Assembly (NCBI GenBank): GCA_003389385.1
Contig: QQVM01000018.1
Location: 1 to 41,044, forward strand
DNA length: 41,044 nt
Direction: 5' to 3'
Origin: Bacteroidota bacterium
GTDB taxonomy: Bacteria > Bacteroidota > Bacteroidia > AKYH767-A > 2013-40CM-41-45
Shown in pieces: positions 32,891-40,768 of the stretch. The notes beneath the pieces were generated by a model that had not been told where the DNA came from, did no database searches, and saw only the letters and a list, made by a program, of their open reading frames with translations. Within the stretch, counting starts at the first letter, position 1. The number at the start of each line of letters is the position of its first letter. The position numbers and the translations under genes were made by a program.

Positions 32891-33235
32891 ATGGGAAGTA
32901 ATTTAGAAAATACCCAGGCTCAGATGAGAAAAGGAGTGCTTGAGTTTTGCATCCTTTCAATTCTGGCTCAGGAGGAGGTTTATCCTTCCGACATCATCAG
33001 CAGGATGAAAGAATCCAAACTGATTGTAGTGGAAGGTACTCTGTATCCTCTTCTGACCAGACTGAAAAATGCGGGACTACTGCAATACCGCTGGGAAGAA
33101 AGTAAGTCGGGCCCACCCCGCAAATACTATTCACTCACCCCTCTGGGTGATAAATTTCTTGACGAACTTCGAATTACCTGGAACGAACTGGTCGAAGCTG
33201 TCAACCTAACCACACAAAAAAAATCTGAATCATGA
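32891..33235 (+). CDS. PadR-family transcriptional regulator
   Basis: A 114-residue winged-helix DNA-binding protein. The order QMRKGVLEFCILSILAQEEVYPSDIISRMKES, then VVEGTLYPLLTRLKNAGLLQYRWEESKSGPPRKYYSLTPLG, is characteristic of PadR: the recognition helix (GTLYPLLTRL) and the wing with GPPRKYY. It is 46 nt downstream of the DUF2807 gene and shares ATGA with the PspC gene, so the three are co-transcribed. It probably represses its own operon through the palindrome at 32126-32144. The effector is unknown. Confidence 0.95.
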   Translation: MGSNLENTQAQMRKGVLEFCILSILAQEEVYPSDIISRMKESKLIVVEGTLYPLLTRLKNAGLLQYRWEESKSGPPRKYYSLTPLGDKFLDELRITWNELVEAVNLTTQKKSES

Positions 33236-35004
33236 ATAAGACAGTCACAGTAAATATCGGAGGCATCGTATTCCATATAGATGAAAACGCCTATGAAAAA
33301 TTCAGGGCTTATCTGGAATCCATACGCAGCCATTTCACCGCCGCGGAAGGCAGAGATGAAATCATGCAAGACATCGAGTCGCGTATCGCTGAAATGTTTC
33401 AGGAAAAATTGGGCGATACAAGACAGGTCATAACTCTTGATGATGTAGAACAGGTCACAAGCCAGATGGGAAAGCCCGAACAGATCACTGAAGAAAGTGA
33501 TTTTCTGAATGCTGATACACCTTATCAGCAATCTGCACCTGGAGTGAAGAAGCTTTTCAGAAATCCTGATGATAAGATTCTGGGTGGTGTGGCTTCCGGA
33601 GTAGCAGCATATTATGATTATGATGTTTCCTGGGTTCGCATCGCCTATGCTCTGATCACATTATTCTTTATGGCCTTTGTTGGTTCGGGATTCTTTTTCA
33701 TCATGCTTTATATCATCCTTTGGATTGTATTGCCTGAGGCCAAAACTACTATTGACAAACTTCAGATGCGTGGAGAACCTATCACCGTGTCCAATATCGA
33801 AAAGAACAGAAAAGAGGAGAAGGTTTATGAAAAAGCGTTTGCTGAGGATGCAAAGTCGGTAAAGAAAAAAGGAACCGCTATGGGAAGAATATTTGAAGGC
33901 ATAGGGAAGGCCATTAAAATTATATTCCTGATTCTCGGTAAGCTTGTTGCGGTGTTCTTTATCTTCATCGGACTTGTTGTCGCATTTGCAATGCTGATGG
34001 GAATTCTTGCACTGATCGGTATTCCGGGAACGCAATATCCTGAAGTGTGGCGATTGGTGTTTGATTCTAGTCAGCAGTTTTTTGTAGCATCATTCGCTGC
34101 CCTGCTGCTGATTGGAATTCCATTCCTGATGTTAGCTTATGCCGGTGTCAGAATTCTGTTTGACTACCATAAAGGACAAAGAATAATCGGATTTACAGCA
34201 ATGGGATTGTGGCTGGTCGGACTCGGAGTGTCTTTGTTTATTGGAATGCGTGTTCTGTCAAATTTCAGCGAGAAAGATCAGGTTCGCACCACTTATACAA
34301 TGGAGGAAATGAAATCCAACAAGTTGATTGTAGAAATGCACCATGATAAGAATAAAGAGAAAAATTACTTTGGGCCAAGAATCGGATTTGACCTTGAAGA
34401 TGATTTTTACCTGGAAGCAAGTGACGGCATAGTCAGATCCGGAAATGTGAAAGTTGATTTTGTAAAAAGTGAATCTGATTCCTTCGAAGTGGTGCAATTG
34501 CTATATGCAAGAGGCAAAACAAGAAAAGATGCTGTGGACAATGCATCGGGAATAAGCTACAAATTTGCGCACAAAGATTCAGTGTTAACGCTGGATCGAT
34601 TCTTCACATTTACAGATCCGAAATACCGCAGCCAGAAAGTGCAGGTACTTATAAAAATTCCTGTTGGCTCTAGTGTATATATGGATCCTTCATTGAAACG
34701 ATTTATCTACGACATTGATAACGTACAAAATGTACTTGATAATGATATGCTCGGTAAAACCTGGATCATGACAAAGAAAGGATTGTCATGCATGGATTGC
34801 GACGGGACTGAAAGGGTAGTGGGTGGCGGAAAAATTCATATCGATACCGGAGAAGACGGCACTGAAATCCGTATCGATAAAAAAGGCCTTCGTATCACCG
34901 GCCCTGACGGTGAAAAAGTAAGAATCGACAGCAGCGGTGTCATCATCAAAAGAAAAGGAGAGAAGGAGTATAGAATCACAGGAGACAATGAAGTGAGAAT
35001 CTAA
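33232..35004 (+). CDS. PspC-domain membrane protein
   Basis: A 590-residue integral membrane protein. The soluble N-terminus (1-95) is of the kind seen in Bacteroidota PspC proteins (VTVNIGGIVFHIDENAYEKF, DVEQVTSQMGKP). The PspC domain is at about 103-170 (LFRNPDDKILGGVASGVAAYY, then two helices ending IILWIVLPEA). Three more hydrophobic regions lie near 228-262, 280-310 and 320-343. The C-terminal 240 residues are soluble with beta-strand-like Gly/Asp repeats at the end (GEDGTEIRIDKKGLRITGP). PspC senses or answers membrane stress in other bacteria; here it is controlled with PadR and DUF2807. A strong terminator follows. Confidence 0.92.
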   Translation: MNKTVTVNIGGIVFHIDENAYEKFRAYLESIRSHFTAAEGRDEIMQDIESRIAEMFQEKLGDTRQVITLDDVEQVTSQMGKPEQITEESDFLNADTPYQQSAPGVKKLFRNPDDKILGGVASGVAAYYDYDVSWVRIAYALITLFFMAFVGSGFFFIMLYIILWIVLPEAKTTIDKLQMRGEPITVSNIEKNRKEEKVYEKAFAEDAKSVKKKGTAMGRIFEGIGKAIKIIFLILGKLVAVFFIFIGLVVAFAMLMGILALIGIPGTQYPEVWRLVFDSSQQFFVASFAALLLIGIPFLMLAYAGVRILFDYHKGQRIIGFTAMGLWLVGLGVSLFIGMRVLSNFSEKDQVRTTYTMEEMKSNKLIVEMHHDKNKEKNYFGPRIGFDLEDDFYLEASDGIVRSGNVKVDFVKSESDSFEVVQLLYARGKTRKDAVDNASGISYKFAHKDSVLTLDRFFTFTDPKYRSQKVQVLIKIPVGSSVYMDPSLKRFIYDIDNVQNVLDNDMLGKTWIMTKKGLSCMDCDGTERVVGGGKIHIDTGEDGTEIRIDKKGLRITGPDGEKVRIDSSGVIIKRKGEKEYRITGDNEVRI

Positions 35005-35030
35005 TCTAATCGTTCCTTTAAATTTAATTT

Positions 35031-35060
35031 AAAGCAGCCTCAATCGGGCTGCTTTTTTTA
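35031..35060 (+). terminator. Intrinsic terminator of the PadR-PspC operon
   Basis: AAAGCAGCC (35031-35039) pairs perfectly with GGCTGCTTT (35047-35055) around a 7-nt loop, followed by a T tract to 35059. Confidence 0.92.
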
Positions 35061-35270
35061 TACATACTGAAATAAGGATTTTTGCGAGCCGATTTGCAAA
35101 TTCATTCCTGCTTTTACATCTTTGATTTTGTTCAGTATGATTGTATCGCAGTCATTCAGTTTGACTACCTTATAATCTTGAATATTGCGATTTTAAGCGA
35201 AAAATGGACATTGTTAATAAGTATTGATAAATATTATTGTCAACGCAAATACACTGCGCGGAGGCAGGAT

Positions 35271-35278
35271 TATCTTTG
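35271..35278 (+). promoter_or_regulatory. recA promoter -7 element
   Basis: TATCTTTG matches TAnnTTTG exactly and gives a leader of about 45 nt to the recA ATG. No TTG occurs at the normal spacing upstream. A weaker TATCTTTA lies at 35293-35300. Confidence 0.4.
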
Positions 35279-35331
35279 ATTCCAATAAATCTTATCTTTA
35301 TTAAAGCAGCAAATTCTAAAAACTAAATACT

Positions 35332-36378
35332 ATGGCAACTGCAGAAGCAAAAGAATCAATTAAGGAAAATGTAAAAGAAAAACTGAAGGCCTTACAGCTG
35401 ACGATCGACAAAATTGAGAAGTCATATGGCAAGGGTACCATTATGAAGCTTGGAGATGAAGCAGTCGAACAGGTGGCTTCAATTTCAACCGGATCCATCT
35501 CACTTGACAGCGTACTTGGAATTGGCGGATTGCCAGTGGGTAGGATCGTTGAAATCTACGGACCTGAATCTTCCGGTAAAACTACACTTGCTATCCATGC
35601 GATTGCTAATGTGCAGAAGAACGGAGGCATAGCCGCTTTCATAGATGCAGAACATGCCTTCGACAGGTTCTATGCGCAGAAACTGGGTGTGGATCTTGAA
35701 AACCTTCTGATATCCCAGCCCGATAACGGAGAACAGGCGCTTGAGATTGCAGAAAATCTGATCCGTTCCGGAGCAATAGACATAATCGTAATAGACAGCG
35801 TCGCCGCACTCACTCCAAAAGCTGAGATTGAAGGTGAAATGGGCGAGAGCAAGATGGGCCTCCAGGCACGACTCATGTCTCAGGCACTTAGAAAACTGAC
35901 TGCCACCATTAACAGAACAGGATGCTGCTGCATATTCATCAACCAGCTCAGGGAAAAAATTGGTGTGATGTTCGGTAACCCGGAAACAACTACTGGTGGT
36001 AATGCACTGAAGTTTTATGCTTCAGTTCGTCTGGATATTCGCCGCATCGGTCAGATCAAAGACGGTGAAAACATTGTCGGAAACCGTACCAAGGTGAAAG
36101 TAGTGAAGAATAAAGTGGCTCCTCCTTTCCGCATCGCTGAATTCGACATCATGTACGGGGAAGGAATCTCCAAAACAGGTGAGATCATTGACCTGGGAGT
36201 TGATAAGGGCATCATTCGCAAATCCGGTTCCTGGTTCAGCTATAACGACACCAAGCTCGGACAAGGCAGGGACGCCGTGAAGCAATTGCTTCAGGACAAC
36301 CCTGAACTTGCCGAAGAACTGGAAGCTGCTGTGCGTCAGGTTCTGGCTGACGGTAACGCGGCTGCTCAGAAATCCTGA
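35332..36378 (+). CDS. recA: Recombinase RecA
   Basis: A 348-residue RecA. Walker A is GPESSGKT (77-84). [22 protein letters not shown] carries Walker B and loop L1, and [21 protein letters not shown] covers loop L2. The [12 protein letters not shown] strand and a C-terminal acidic domain ([14 protein letters not shown]) complete the protein. Length is normal and no intein is present. It drives homologous strand exchange and LexA self-cleavage where LexA exists; I could not identify an SOS box. A 9-bp hairpin follows the stop, just before the next gene. Confidence 0.98.
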   Translation: MATAEAKESIKENVKEKLKALQLTIDKIEKSYGKGTIMKLGDEAVEQVASISTGSISLDSVLGIGGLPVGRIVEIYGPESSGKTTLAIHAIANVQKNGGIAAFIDAEHAFDRFYAQKLGVDLENLLISQPDNGEQALEIAENLIRSGAIDIIVIDSVAALTPKAEIEGEMGESKMGLQARLMSQALRKLTATINRTGCCCIFINQLREKIGVMFGNPETTTGGNALKFYASVRLDIRRIGQIKDGENIVGNRTKVKVVKNKVAPPFRIAEFDIMYGEGISKTGEIIDLGVDKGIIRKSGSWFSYNDTKLGQGRDAVKQLLQDNPELAEELEAAVRQVLADGNAAAQKS

Positions 36379-36404
36379 TTGAACTTGATTATTTTGTAAT
36401 TTCG

Positions 36405-36434
36405 GGCCACAATTTTCAAATGAAGATTGTGGCC
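36405..36434 (+). terminator. Hairpin between recA and the TPR lipoprotein gene
   Basis: GGCCACAAT pairs perfectly with ATTGTGGCC around a 12-nt loop. Only TTCTTATGTTT follows instead of a clean T tract, and the next ATG begins 5 nt beyond the stem. It may be a partial terminator of recA, or a structure controlling translation of the TPR gene. Confidence 0.6.
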
Positions 36435-36439
36435 TTCTT

Positions 36440-37477
36440 ATGTTTCTGTACCATACACGTTTTGTCATACTGATTCTTTCCCTGATCACTGCATCCATTT
36501 GCATGACTTCATGCACTGAACGAAAAGATCCGGTAAAAGAAAATTACGTTCTTCCCATAGATTCTGCACAAGCGGAAAGTGAGCTGCGATCACTCAATGA
36601 ACGCATCAGCAAGAATCCCTCCGATGCATCGCTGTATTACAAAAGAGCTCAGATTTTTTTGAAACGCAATGTGCTTCAAACCGCATTCAATGACGCGGTG
36701 ATGGCCACCACAATCGATTCAACCCGTCCGGAATATTTTCTCCTTTTGGGTGATATCAGTTTTCGCGGACTCCAGGTTCCAAAATCAGTGAAAGCCTATG
36801 AGTCTTGCCTGAAGTTAGATCCAAAGAACATCGAAGCGAACCTAAAGTTGGCAGAAATTTATTTTTACCTGAAAGCATATACCAAGTCAGTTACTTATTC
36901 AAATGAGGTTCTCAAACTCGACCAGCGAATGGCCAAGCCTTATTTCCTGAAAGGATTTGTGTACAAAGAATCGGGTGATACCGTTAGGGCAATATCCAGT
37001 TTTCAAACTGTCACAGAGCTTGAACCGGAAAATTACGATGCTCATCATCAGCTTGGAATCATCCATGCTGCCAAAGGGGATAAGCTGGCATTACAATATT
37101 ACAACAACGCGCTCAAAGTACGGCCCAACAGCACAGAAGCATTGTACAATCGCGGATTGTTTTTTCAAGAGCACAGTGATTTTGATAAAGCCATTGCCGA
37201 CTACCAGTCAATATTGAAAATTGATCCTTCTTACACTGATGCTTATTACAACCAGGGTTTTATTGCGCTGGTAAACCGAAAAGACTACAAGACCGCGATT
37301 GATTTTTTCAGCAAGGTGGTTCAGATAGATCAGAACTACATTGAAGCTTTCTACAATCGCGGATTAGCTCATGAATACGCAGGGAATAAGAGTGCTGCCA
37401 GAGAAGATTATAACAAAGCGCTTTCTATCTTTCCTAATTACTCGCTTGCAAAAGAGGGCCTGGAGAGGATCCGATAG
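36440..37477 (+). CDS. TPR-repeat lipoprotein
   Basis: A 345-residue lipoprotein whose signal peptide ends at lipobox MTSC (Cys25). The body consists of about eight 34-residue tetratricopeptide repeats from residue 60 onward, for example ASLYYKRAQIFLKRN, AKPYFLKGFVYKESG, TEALYNRGLFFQEHS and IEAFYNRGLAHEYAG, each closed by a helix ending near LKIDP. Such proteins are protein-protein scaffolds, and the lipid anchor places this one at the periplasmic or outer membrane face. It begins 61 nt after recA, just past a hairpin, and may be read through from recA. Partner and process are unknown. Confidence 0.9.
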   Translation: MFLYHTRFVILILSLITASICMTSCTERKDPVKENYVLPIDSAQAESELRSLNERISKNPSDASLYYKRAQIFLKRNVLQTAFNDAVMATTIDSTRPEYFLLLGDISFRGLQVPKSVKAYESCLKLDPKNIEANLKLAEIYFYLKAYTKSVTYSNEVLKLDQRMAKPYFLKGFVYKESGDTVRAISSFQTVTELEPENYDAHHQLGIIHAAKGDKLALQYYNNALKVRPNSTEALYNRGLFFQEHSDFDKAIADYQSILKIDPSYTDAYYNQGFIALVNRKDYKTAIDFFSKVVQIDQNYIEAFYNRGLAHEYAGNKSAAREDYNKALSIFPNYSLAKEGLERIR

Positions 37478-37549
37478 AAGTTATGAATCGATACTTATTT
37501 GTGACATCTGACATCGAGCATAAAGTTTCGATCTGTTTTTAAGATTATT

Positions 37550-37573
37550 GGCAAGACAATGCTTTGTGCTGAT
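37550..37573. repeat. Split intergenic motif, copy 2
   Basis: GGCAAGACAAT (37550-37560), a 3-nt spacer, then TTGTGCTGAT (37564-37573), as at 26007-26033. It lies in the 140-nt gap between the convergent TPR and T9SS genes, 45-68 nt beyond the stop of the minus-strand gene. Confidence 0.55.
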
Positions 37574-37617
37574 AAATATCGAAATTTCACGACAAACTGA
37601 TTGATGAAAATGAAGCG

Positions 37618-38547
37618 TTAAGGTTTGAGTTTGTTCAATTTTACACTTCCTAACGTACGGGATTTTTTGTCTGTTAATTCGATGAAGTATGTTCCGGTTT
37701 CAAGATGTTCAATATTAATTGATTTATTTGATTCAAATCTGGAATAAAGGATGATCCTTCCCAAAGCATCATATAACTTATAGAAATGTATTTGCTCCAC
37801 GCCGGAGCCAACAACTCGTATTGAGCCTGAAGCAGGATTTGGAAAACAAAAGAACATACCTTCATTTTCCTTTTTCTGATTGAATGTGGATGAAATCAGC
37901 GTGCAAGGACCAGGACTATTGATTGGATACAATACATCATTGTCTATAGAAAAGCAGCTTAAACTGCCATTGTTATCAAGCATTGCGCTAAGCCCCTCCA
38001 GAAGTCCGTATTCACACCCGATTCCTTCTATGATTGTTCCATTCCAGAAATTATAAGGAGCAGTACCGTGACTCATGTAATGCCATCTTTTTCTATAGTT
38101 GCTTCCAATCAGTATTGAATCAATGTTCGATATGATGGCAGTATTATATTTTGCGACGAAATCCAGATAACCCTTAACTGTATCTCCGATGTTTAAGGAA
38201 AAATCGTACAGGAGCATTTCATACAAGCTGTCCTTTGGTACAAAAAAAACCTGTTGAGTTACAAGGTTGTTTCGATAAGCTCCAAGATAACCGCTTTCAG
38301 GAAGAATAGGGGCAGCATGACAGTCAAAACTACCAGTTCGCACCACTTTCTGATATATGCTAGCATTAATATTGGTATCTCCGGTAACCTGGTATTGGTA
38401 CTCATCAAACAAATTTGATTGTAAACATCCTGATGTGCCCCAGCTTATTCTCCATACAACATTCGAATCGGGTAGGGGATGATAAGCCTGACAGTATCCA
38501 GCTTGTGCAATTATTAATAAGATAATCTGAATGTGGAAGATTCTCAT
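37618..38547 (-). CDS. Secreted protein of unknown function with T9SS sorting domain
   Basis: A 309-residue exported protein. The signal peptide is MRIFHIQIILLIIAQAGYCQA with cleavage after about residue 19. The middle (25-220) has no domain I recognise; it is rich in Tyr, Asn and Gly and carries several cysteines. The C-terminal 75 residues form a T9SS type A sorting domain: FCFPNPASGSIRVVG, YKLYDALGRIILYS and LETGTYFIELTD. It should be secreted across the outer membrane by T9SS and retained or released. It lies 29 nt downstream of the DUF4239 gene, so the two are probably co-transcribed. Substrate or partner unknown. Confidence 0.87.
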   Translation of the reverse strand: MRIFHIQIILLIIAQAGYCQAYHPLPDSNVVWRISWGTSGCLQSNLFDEYQYQVTGDTNINASIYQKVVRTGSFDCHAAPILPESGYLGAYRNNLVTQQVFFVPKDSLYEMLLYDFSLNIGDTVKGYLDFVAKYNTAIISNIDSILIGSNYRKRWHYMSHGTAPYNFWNGTIIEGIGCEYGLLEGLSAMLDNNGSLSCFSIDNDVLYPINSPGPCTLISSTFNQKKENEGMFFCFPNPASGSIRVVGSGVEQIHFYKLYDALGRIILYSRFESNKSINIEHLETGTYFIELTDKKSRTLGSVKLNKLKP

Positions 38548-38576
38548 TTTGTTGTTATATGCGAAAGCTCATATTC

Positions 38577-39419
38577 TCAAGGATTAGCCTGCATCTTCTC
38601 CATGCCACCGACATTCTGTGTAATACTTGCCATTGGATAAACATCCTCCAGTAAATTTTTTATCGGCGCCGGACTCACCTGCATGCTGCTGCGGTATGGA
38701 TAATTCAGGAGCAGGAGCATTGAGAAAATCAATCCGAATACAATTCCGGTAATCGCAGTCATGATTGTTTGCAGTCGCAAGCTTCCGGTTCTTAGGAAAA
38801 ATCCGCAAACCAGTATCAACATGGTGCTGCTGTAAAACACTCCCCAAAGCATGGGTGGAATTAAAGGTTCCGCATTACGAATATGCCGTAAACGCCGGTA
38901 TTTCGCCAGCTCATTCAGGTGATGAACAAGCCGTGAATGCACAATTTCTTCCCTTGTGTTTTCAGAGTTCAGTCTGATGATATAGCCATATAGTTTGTTG
39001 AATGCCATCCATGACAATTCACTTTCCTGACCAAGTTTCATTTTGGGCCATGCATCGTTTACAACCTGTCGTGTATAATCAACCAGGAGACTTTGAATAT
39101 TTTTTTCAGTTTCAGCATCCATTCCACGGCTGTCCCGGTAGATGTTTCCCATGATGCTCGCTTCAACCCCGATATTGGATCTTTGTAATTCGTAATCTTG
39201 CCATATAGTAATTACTGCAAATCCAAGCATTACTGCCAGCAGTGTGCTGATTTGCCGGATCACGATGTTTGCCACGACATTGTCTTCGCTGCGGAAATAA
39301 AAATTATTCAGAAACTTTCGGAAAAAGAGAAGACCTCCGACTGCTAATACAATTGAAAGTAATACAATAACAAAACAAAACCTCGCAGCAGGCATTTGAA
39401 TCAATTCATATAAATCCAT
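38577..39419 (-). CDS. DUF4239 (bestrophin-like) membrane protein
   Basis: A 280-residue membrane protein. Hydrophobic segments lie near 13-35 (RFCFVIVLLSIVLAVGGLLFF), 53-68 (ISTLLAVMLGFAVITIW), 192-208 (GVFYSSTMLILVCGFFL) and 217-240 (IMTAITGIVFGLIFSMLLLL), with a charged helical region in between. This pattern of two N-terminal and two C-terminal helices, with LAVMLGFAV and a Pro-rich end (NYPYRSSMQVSPAP), matches DUF4239, a family distantly related to bestrophin channels. Its function is not established. A promoter candidate is directly upstream. Confidence 0.85.
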   Translation of the reverse strand: MDLYELIQMPAARFCFVIVLLSIVLAVGGLLFFRKFLNNFYFRSEDNVVANIVIRQISTLLAVMLGFAVITIWQDYELQRSNIGVEASIMGNIYRDSRGMDAETEKNIQSLLVDYTRQVVNDAWPKMKLGQESELSWMAFNKLYGYIIRLNSENTREEIVHSRLVHHLNELAKYRRLRHIRNAEPLIPPMLWGVFYSSTMLILVCGFFLRTGSLRLQTIMTAITGIVFGLIFSMLLLLNYPYRSSMQVSPAPIKNLLEDVYPMASITQNVGGMEKMQANP

Positions 39420-39442
39420 GATGATCTTCTTTTATTCAATAC

Positions 39443-39473
39443 CGAATTTAGGATTTTATTTTTTTTATGCAAA
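39443..39473 (-). promoter_or_regulatory. Promoter of the DUF4239 gene
   Basis: On the minus strand TTTG (39470-39473) precedes TAAATTCG (39443-39450) by 19 nt, one change from the TTTG/TAnnTTTG consensus. The ATG is 24 nt beyond the -7, giving a leader of about 17 nt. Confidence 0.45.
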
Positions 39474-39648
39474 AATGCAGGTTTTAGATTGTGTTTAATG
39501 AATTCATGAATCTTTGCAAGAGAACCCTAAGGAAGCCTGATTGAAATCCAGGATTGCCTCAATGGGTTTTTCAACCTATTTTTCATCCCGCATTGATTTT
39601 TTAATAAGAATAAAATTGACTAAATTTAATCAGTTCAAAATTTTAATC

Positions 39649-39972
39649 ATGTCATACATCATTACCAGTCCATGCATTGGTGTATGCGATACATCCTGTG
39701 TGGATGTATGTCCGGTTGACTGCATACACGGTCCTTTAAAAACTGACGGCTCCGGCTCTGAAGTGGCAGAGTTAAAGGAGAAGGAAGACGGACTGAAAGG
39801 TTTGCAGTTATTCATTGATCCTGAAACCTGCATAGTGTGCGGAGCATGCCTTCCGGAGTGTCCTGTCAATGCAATCTATGGTTCGGAAGACGAAGTGCCG
39901 GAAGAGGAGAGAGCTTCCATTAGGAAAAACTATGAGTTCTTCGGACAAACTTGTCCGCCTGAGTACATGTGA
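39649..39972 (+). CDS. Two-cluster ferredoxin (7Fe or 8Fe type)
   Basis: A 107-residue ferredoxin. The start is the ATG at 39649, giving MSYIITSPCIGVCDTSC; the frame opens at 39541, but the extra 36 residues are not ferredoxin-like. The first cluster segment is PCIGVCDTSCVDVCPVDCIHG (8-28), of the form seen in Thermus/Azotobacter-type seven-iron ferredoxins. The second is CIVCGACLPECPVNAI near 65-80. An insertion of about 30 residues rich in Glu and Lys separates them. It carries electrons at low potential; whether the first site is 3Fe-4S or 4Fe-4S cannot be decided by reading. It stands alone, with no redox partner gene nearby. Confidence 0.93.
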   Translation: MSYIITSPCIGVCDTSCVDVCPVDCIHGPLKTDGSGSEVAELKEKEDGLKGLQLFIDPETCIVCGACLPECPVNAIYGSEDEVPEEERASIRKNYEFFGQTCPPEYM

Positions 39973-40016
39973 TCTGTGAACTTTTTTACCCAACGAAGCG
40001 CGAAGGTATGGAAATC

Positions 40017-40058
40017 CGAACTCTTCACTTCGAACTCTTCACTCCGAACTCTTCACTG
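40017..40058. repeat. Three tandem 14-bp repeats
   Basis: CGAACTCTTCACT plus one variable base occurs three times in a row (40017-40030, 40031-40044, 40045-40058). The last copy runs over the stop codon of the minus-strand gene ending at 40053. There are no spacers, so this is not a CRISPR. Confidence 0.85.
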
Positions 40059-40364
40059 CTTTTCTGCGTCCACTTTCAGATTTTGCAGGATTTTAGTAGC
40101 ACTTCGGTTATTACTCATACCAAATCCGCTTACCAGAACGCCTTTTACTCCGTCTTTTGATTCGATTGCATATACAACCGATTCATCTCCTGGATCACTT
40201 TGTCCTTCGTAACGGAACACCTTACTGATCCAGAAGTTCTCGTATCGGTATACACCTTCTTCAAACTTCCTTCCATTATCTTCCAGGTTAAAGTCAATCG
40301 TATATCCCTGCTTATAAAGTTCATTCAAGGCCTCTGATACTGTTTTATATTGATAAGTTGTCAT
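40053..40364 (-). CDS. Small conserved hypothetical protein of Bacteroidota
   Basis: A 103-residue soluble protein from the ATG at 40362-40364 (MTTYQYKTVSEALNELYKQG). The frame continues upstream to 40415, but those 17 residues are hydrophobic and not part of the pattern. The body has YTIDFNLEDNGRKF, WISKVFRYEGQSDPGDESVVYAIES and KGVLVSGFGMSNN. I recall small Bacteroidota proteins of this type, sometimes labelled phosphoribosylpyrophosphate synthetase, but this one lacks any PRPP-synthetase motif and such a name would be wrong. No cysteines and no membrane segment. Function unknown. The 3' end overlaps the third 14-bp repeat. Confidence 0.75.
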   Translation of the reverse strand: MTTYQYKTVSEALNELYKQGYTIDFNLEDNGRKFEEGVYRYENFWISKVFRYEGQSDPGDESVVYAIESKDGVKGVLVSGFGMSNNRSATKILQNLKVDAEKQ

Positions 40365-40768
40365 GACAAAAGGATTATTACTAAAGATAAGAAAAAGAAA
40401 GGATTTTATTCGCATTGGAAGAGTCTGGATGCAGATTTTCTCAACAACTCATACCATCGTATATAAATGGCGGCTTATCCGATGATTCTTCTCTAATTGC
40501 TAATCATCAATTGATTTTAATTAATCGAATTGTAATAACTTGTTAGAGTTTCAAGGCTAAACATTTGGTCTGAGATTGTAATTCAGAAGGAATCCTGTTG
40601 AATCCCAGTAAAGCCCCTCCCTACAGAGCCGTCATCCTGTGGAATGGCAGTAACCCTTGCCAACTATATTGTCATCGAATTTCAATTGTTTTTTGAATGA
40701 TTTGTCTTTTCAAATCCATTTTGTTACAATTGATCATGATTTTGAACATTTAGTTTAAACTTATTTTT
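40365..40768. other. Intergenic region, no gene seen
   Basis: About 400 nt between the divergent small hypothetical and the last gene. It is AT-rich with short palindromic stretches near 40500-40540 but has no ORF of coding character, no tRNA-like cloverleaf and no clear -7/-33 promoter pair. Confidence 0.5.

Larger units (their letters stand above)
35005..35331. other. Intergenic region before recA
   Basis: This 327-nt gap holds the terminator at 35031-35060 and a recA -7 element candidate at 35271-35278. The AT-rich middle part contains no ORF with coding character, no tRNA and no convincing regulatory palindrome that I can see. Confidence 0.6.

Noticed and set aside
33127-34035. Minus-strand frames of 134 and 124 codons over the PspC gene
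   Set aside because: Both are antisense to a well-supported gene. Their products are rich in Cys, His and Phe, as expected from reverse reading.
36022-36516. 164-codon minus-strand frame over the end of recA
   Set aside because: It is antisense to recA and to the hairpin, with no family resemblance.
40017-40058. Possible CRISPR or attachment-site repeats
   Set aside because: The three 14-bp units are directly adjacent without spacers, and no cas, integrase or tRNA gene is near.
40500-40768. Small RNA or tRNA in the last intergenic region
   Set aside because: No cloverleaf, terminator or strong promoter could be recognised; only AT-rich sequence with short palindromes.
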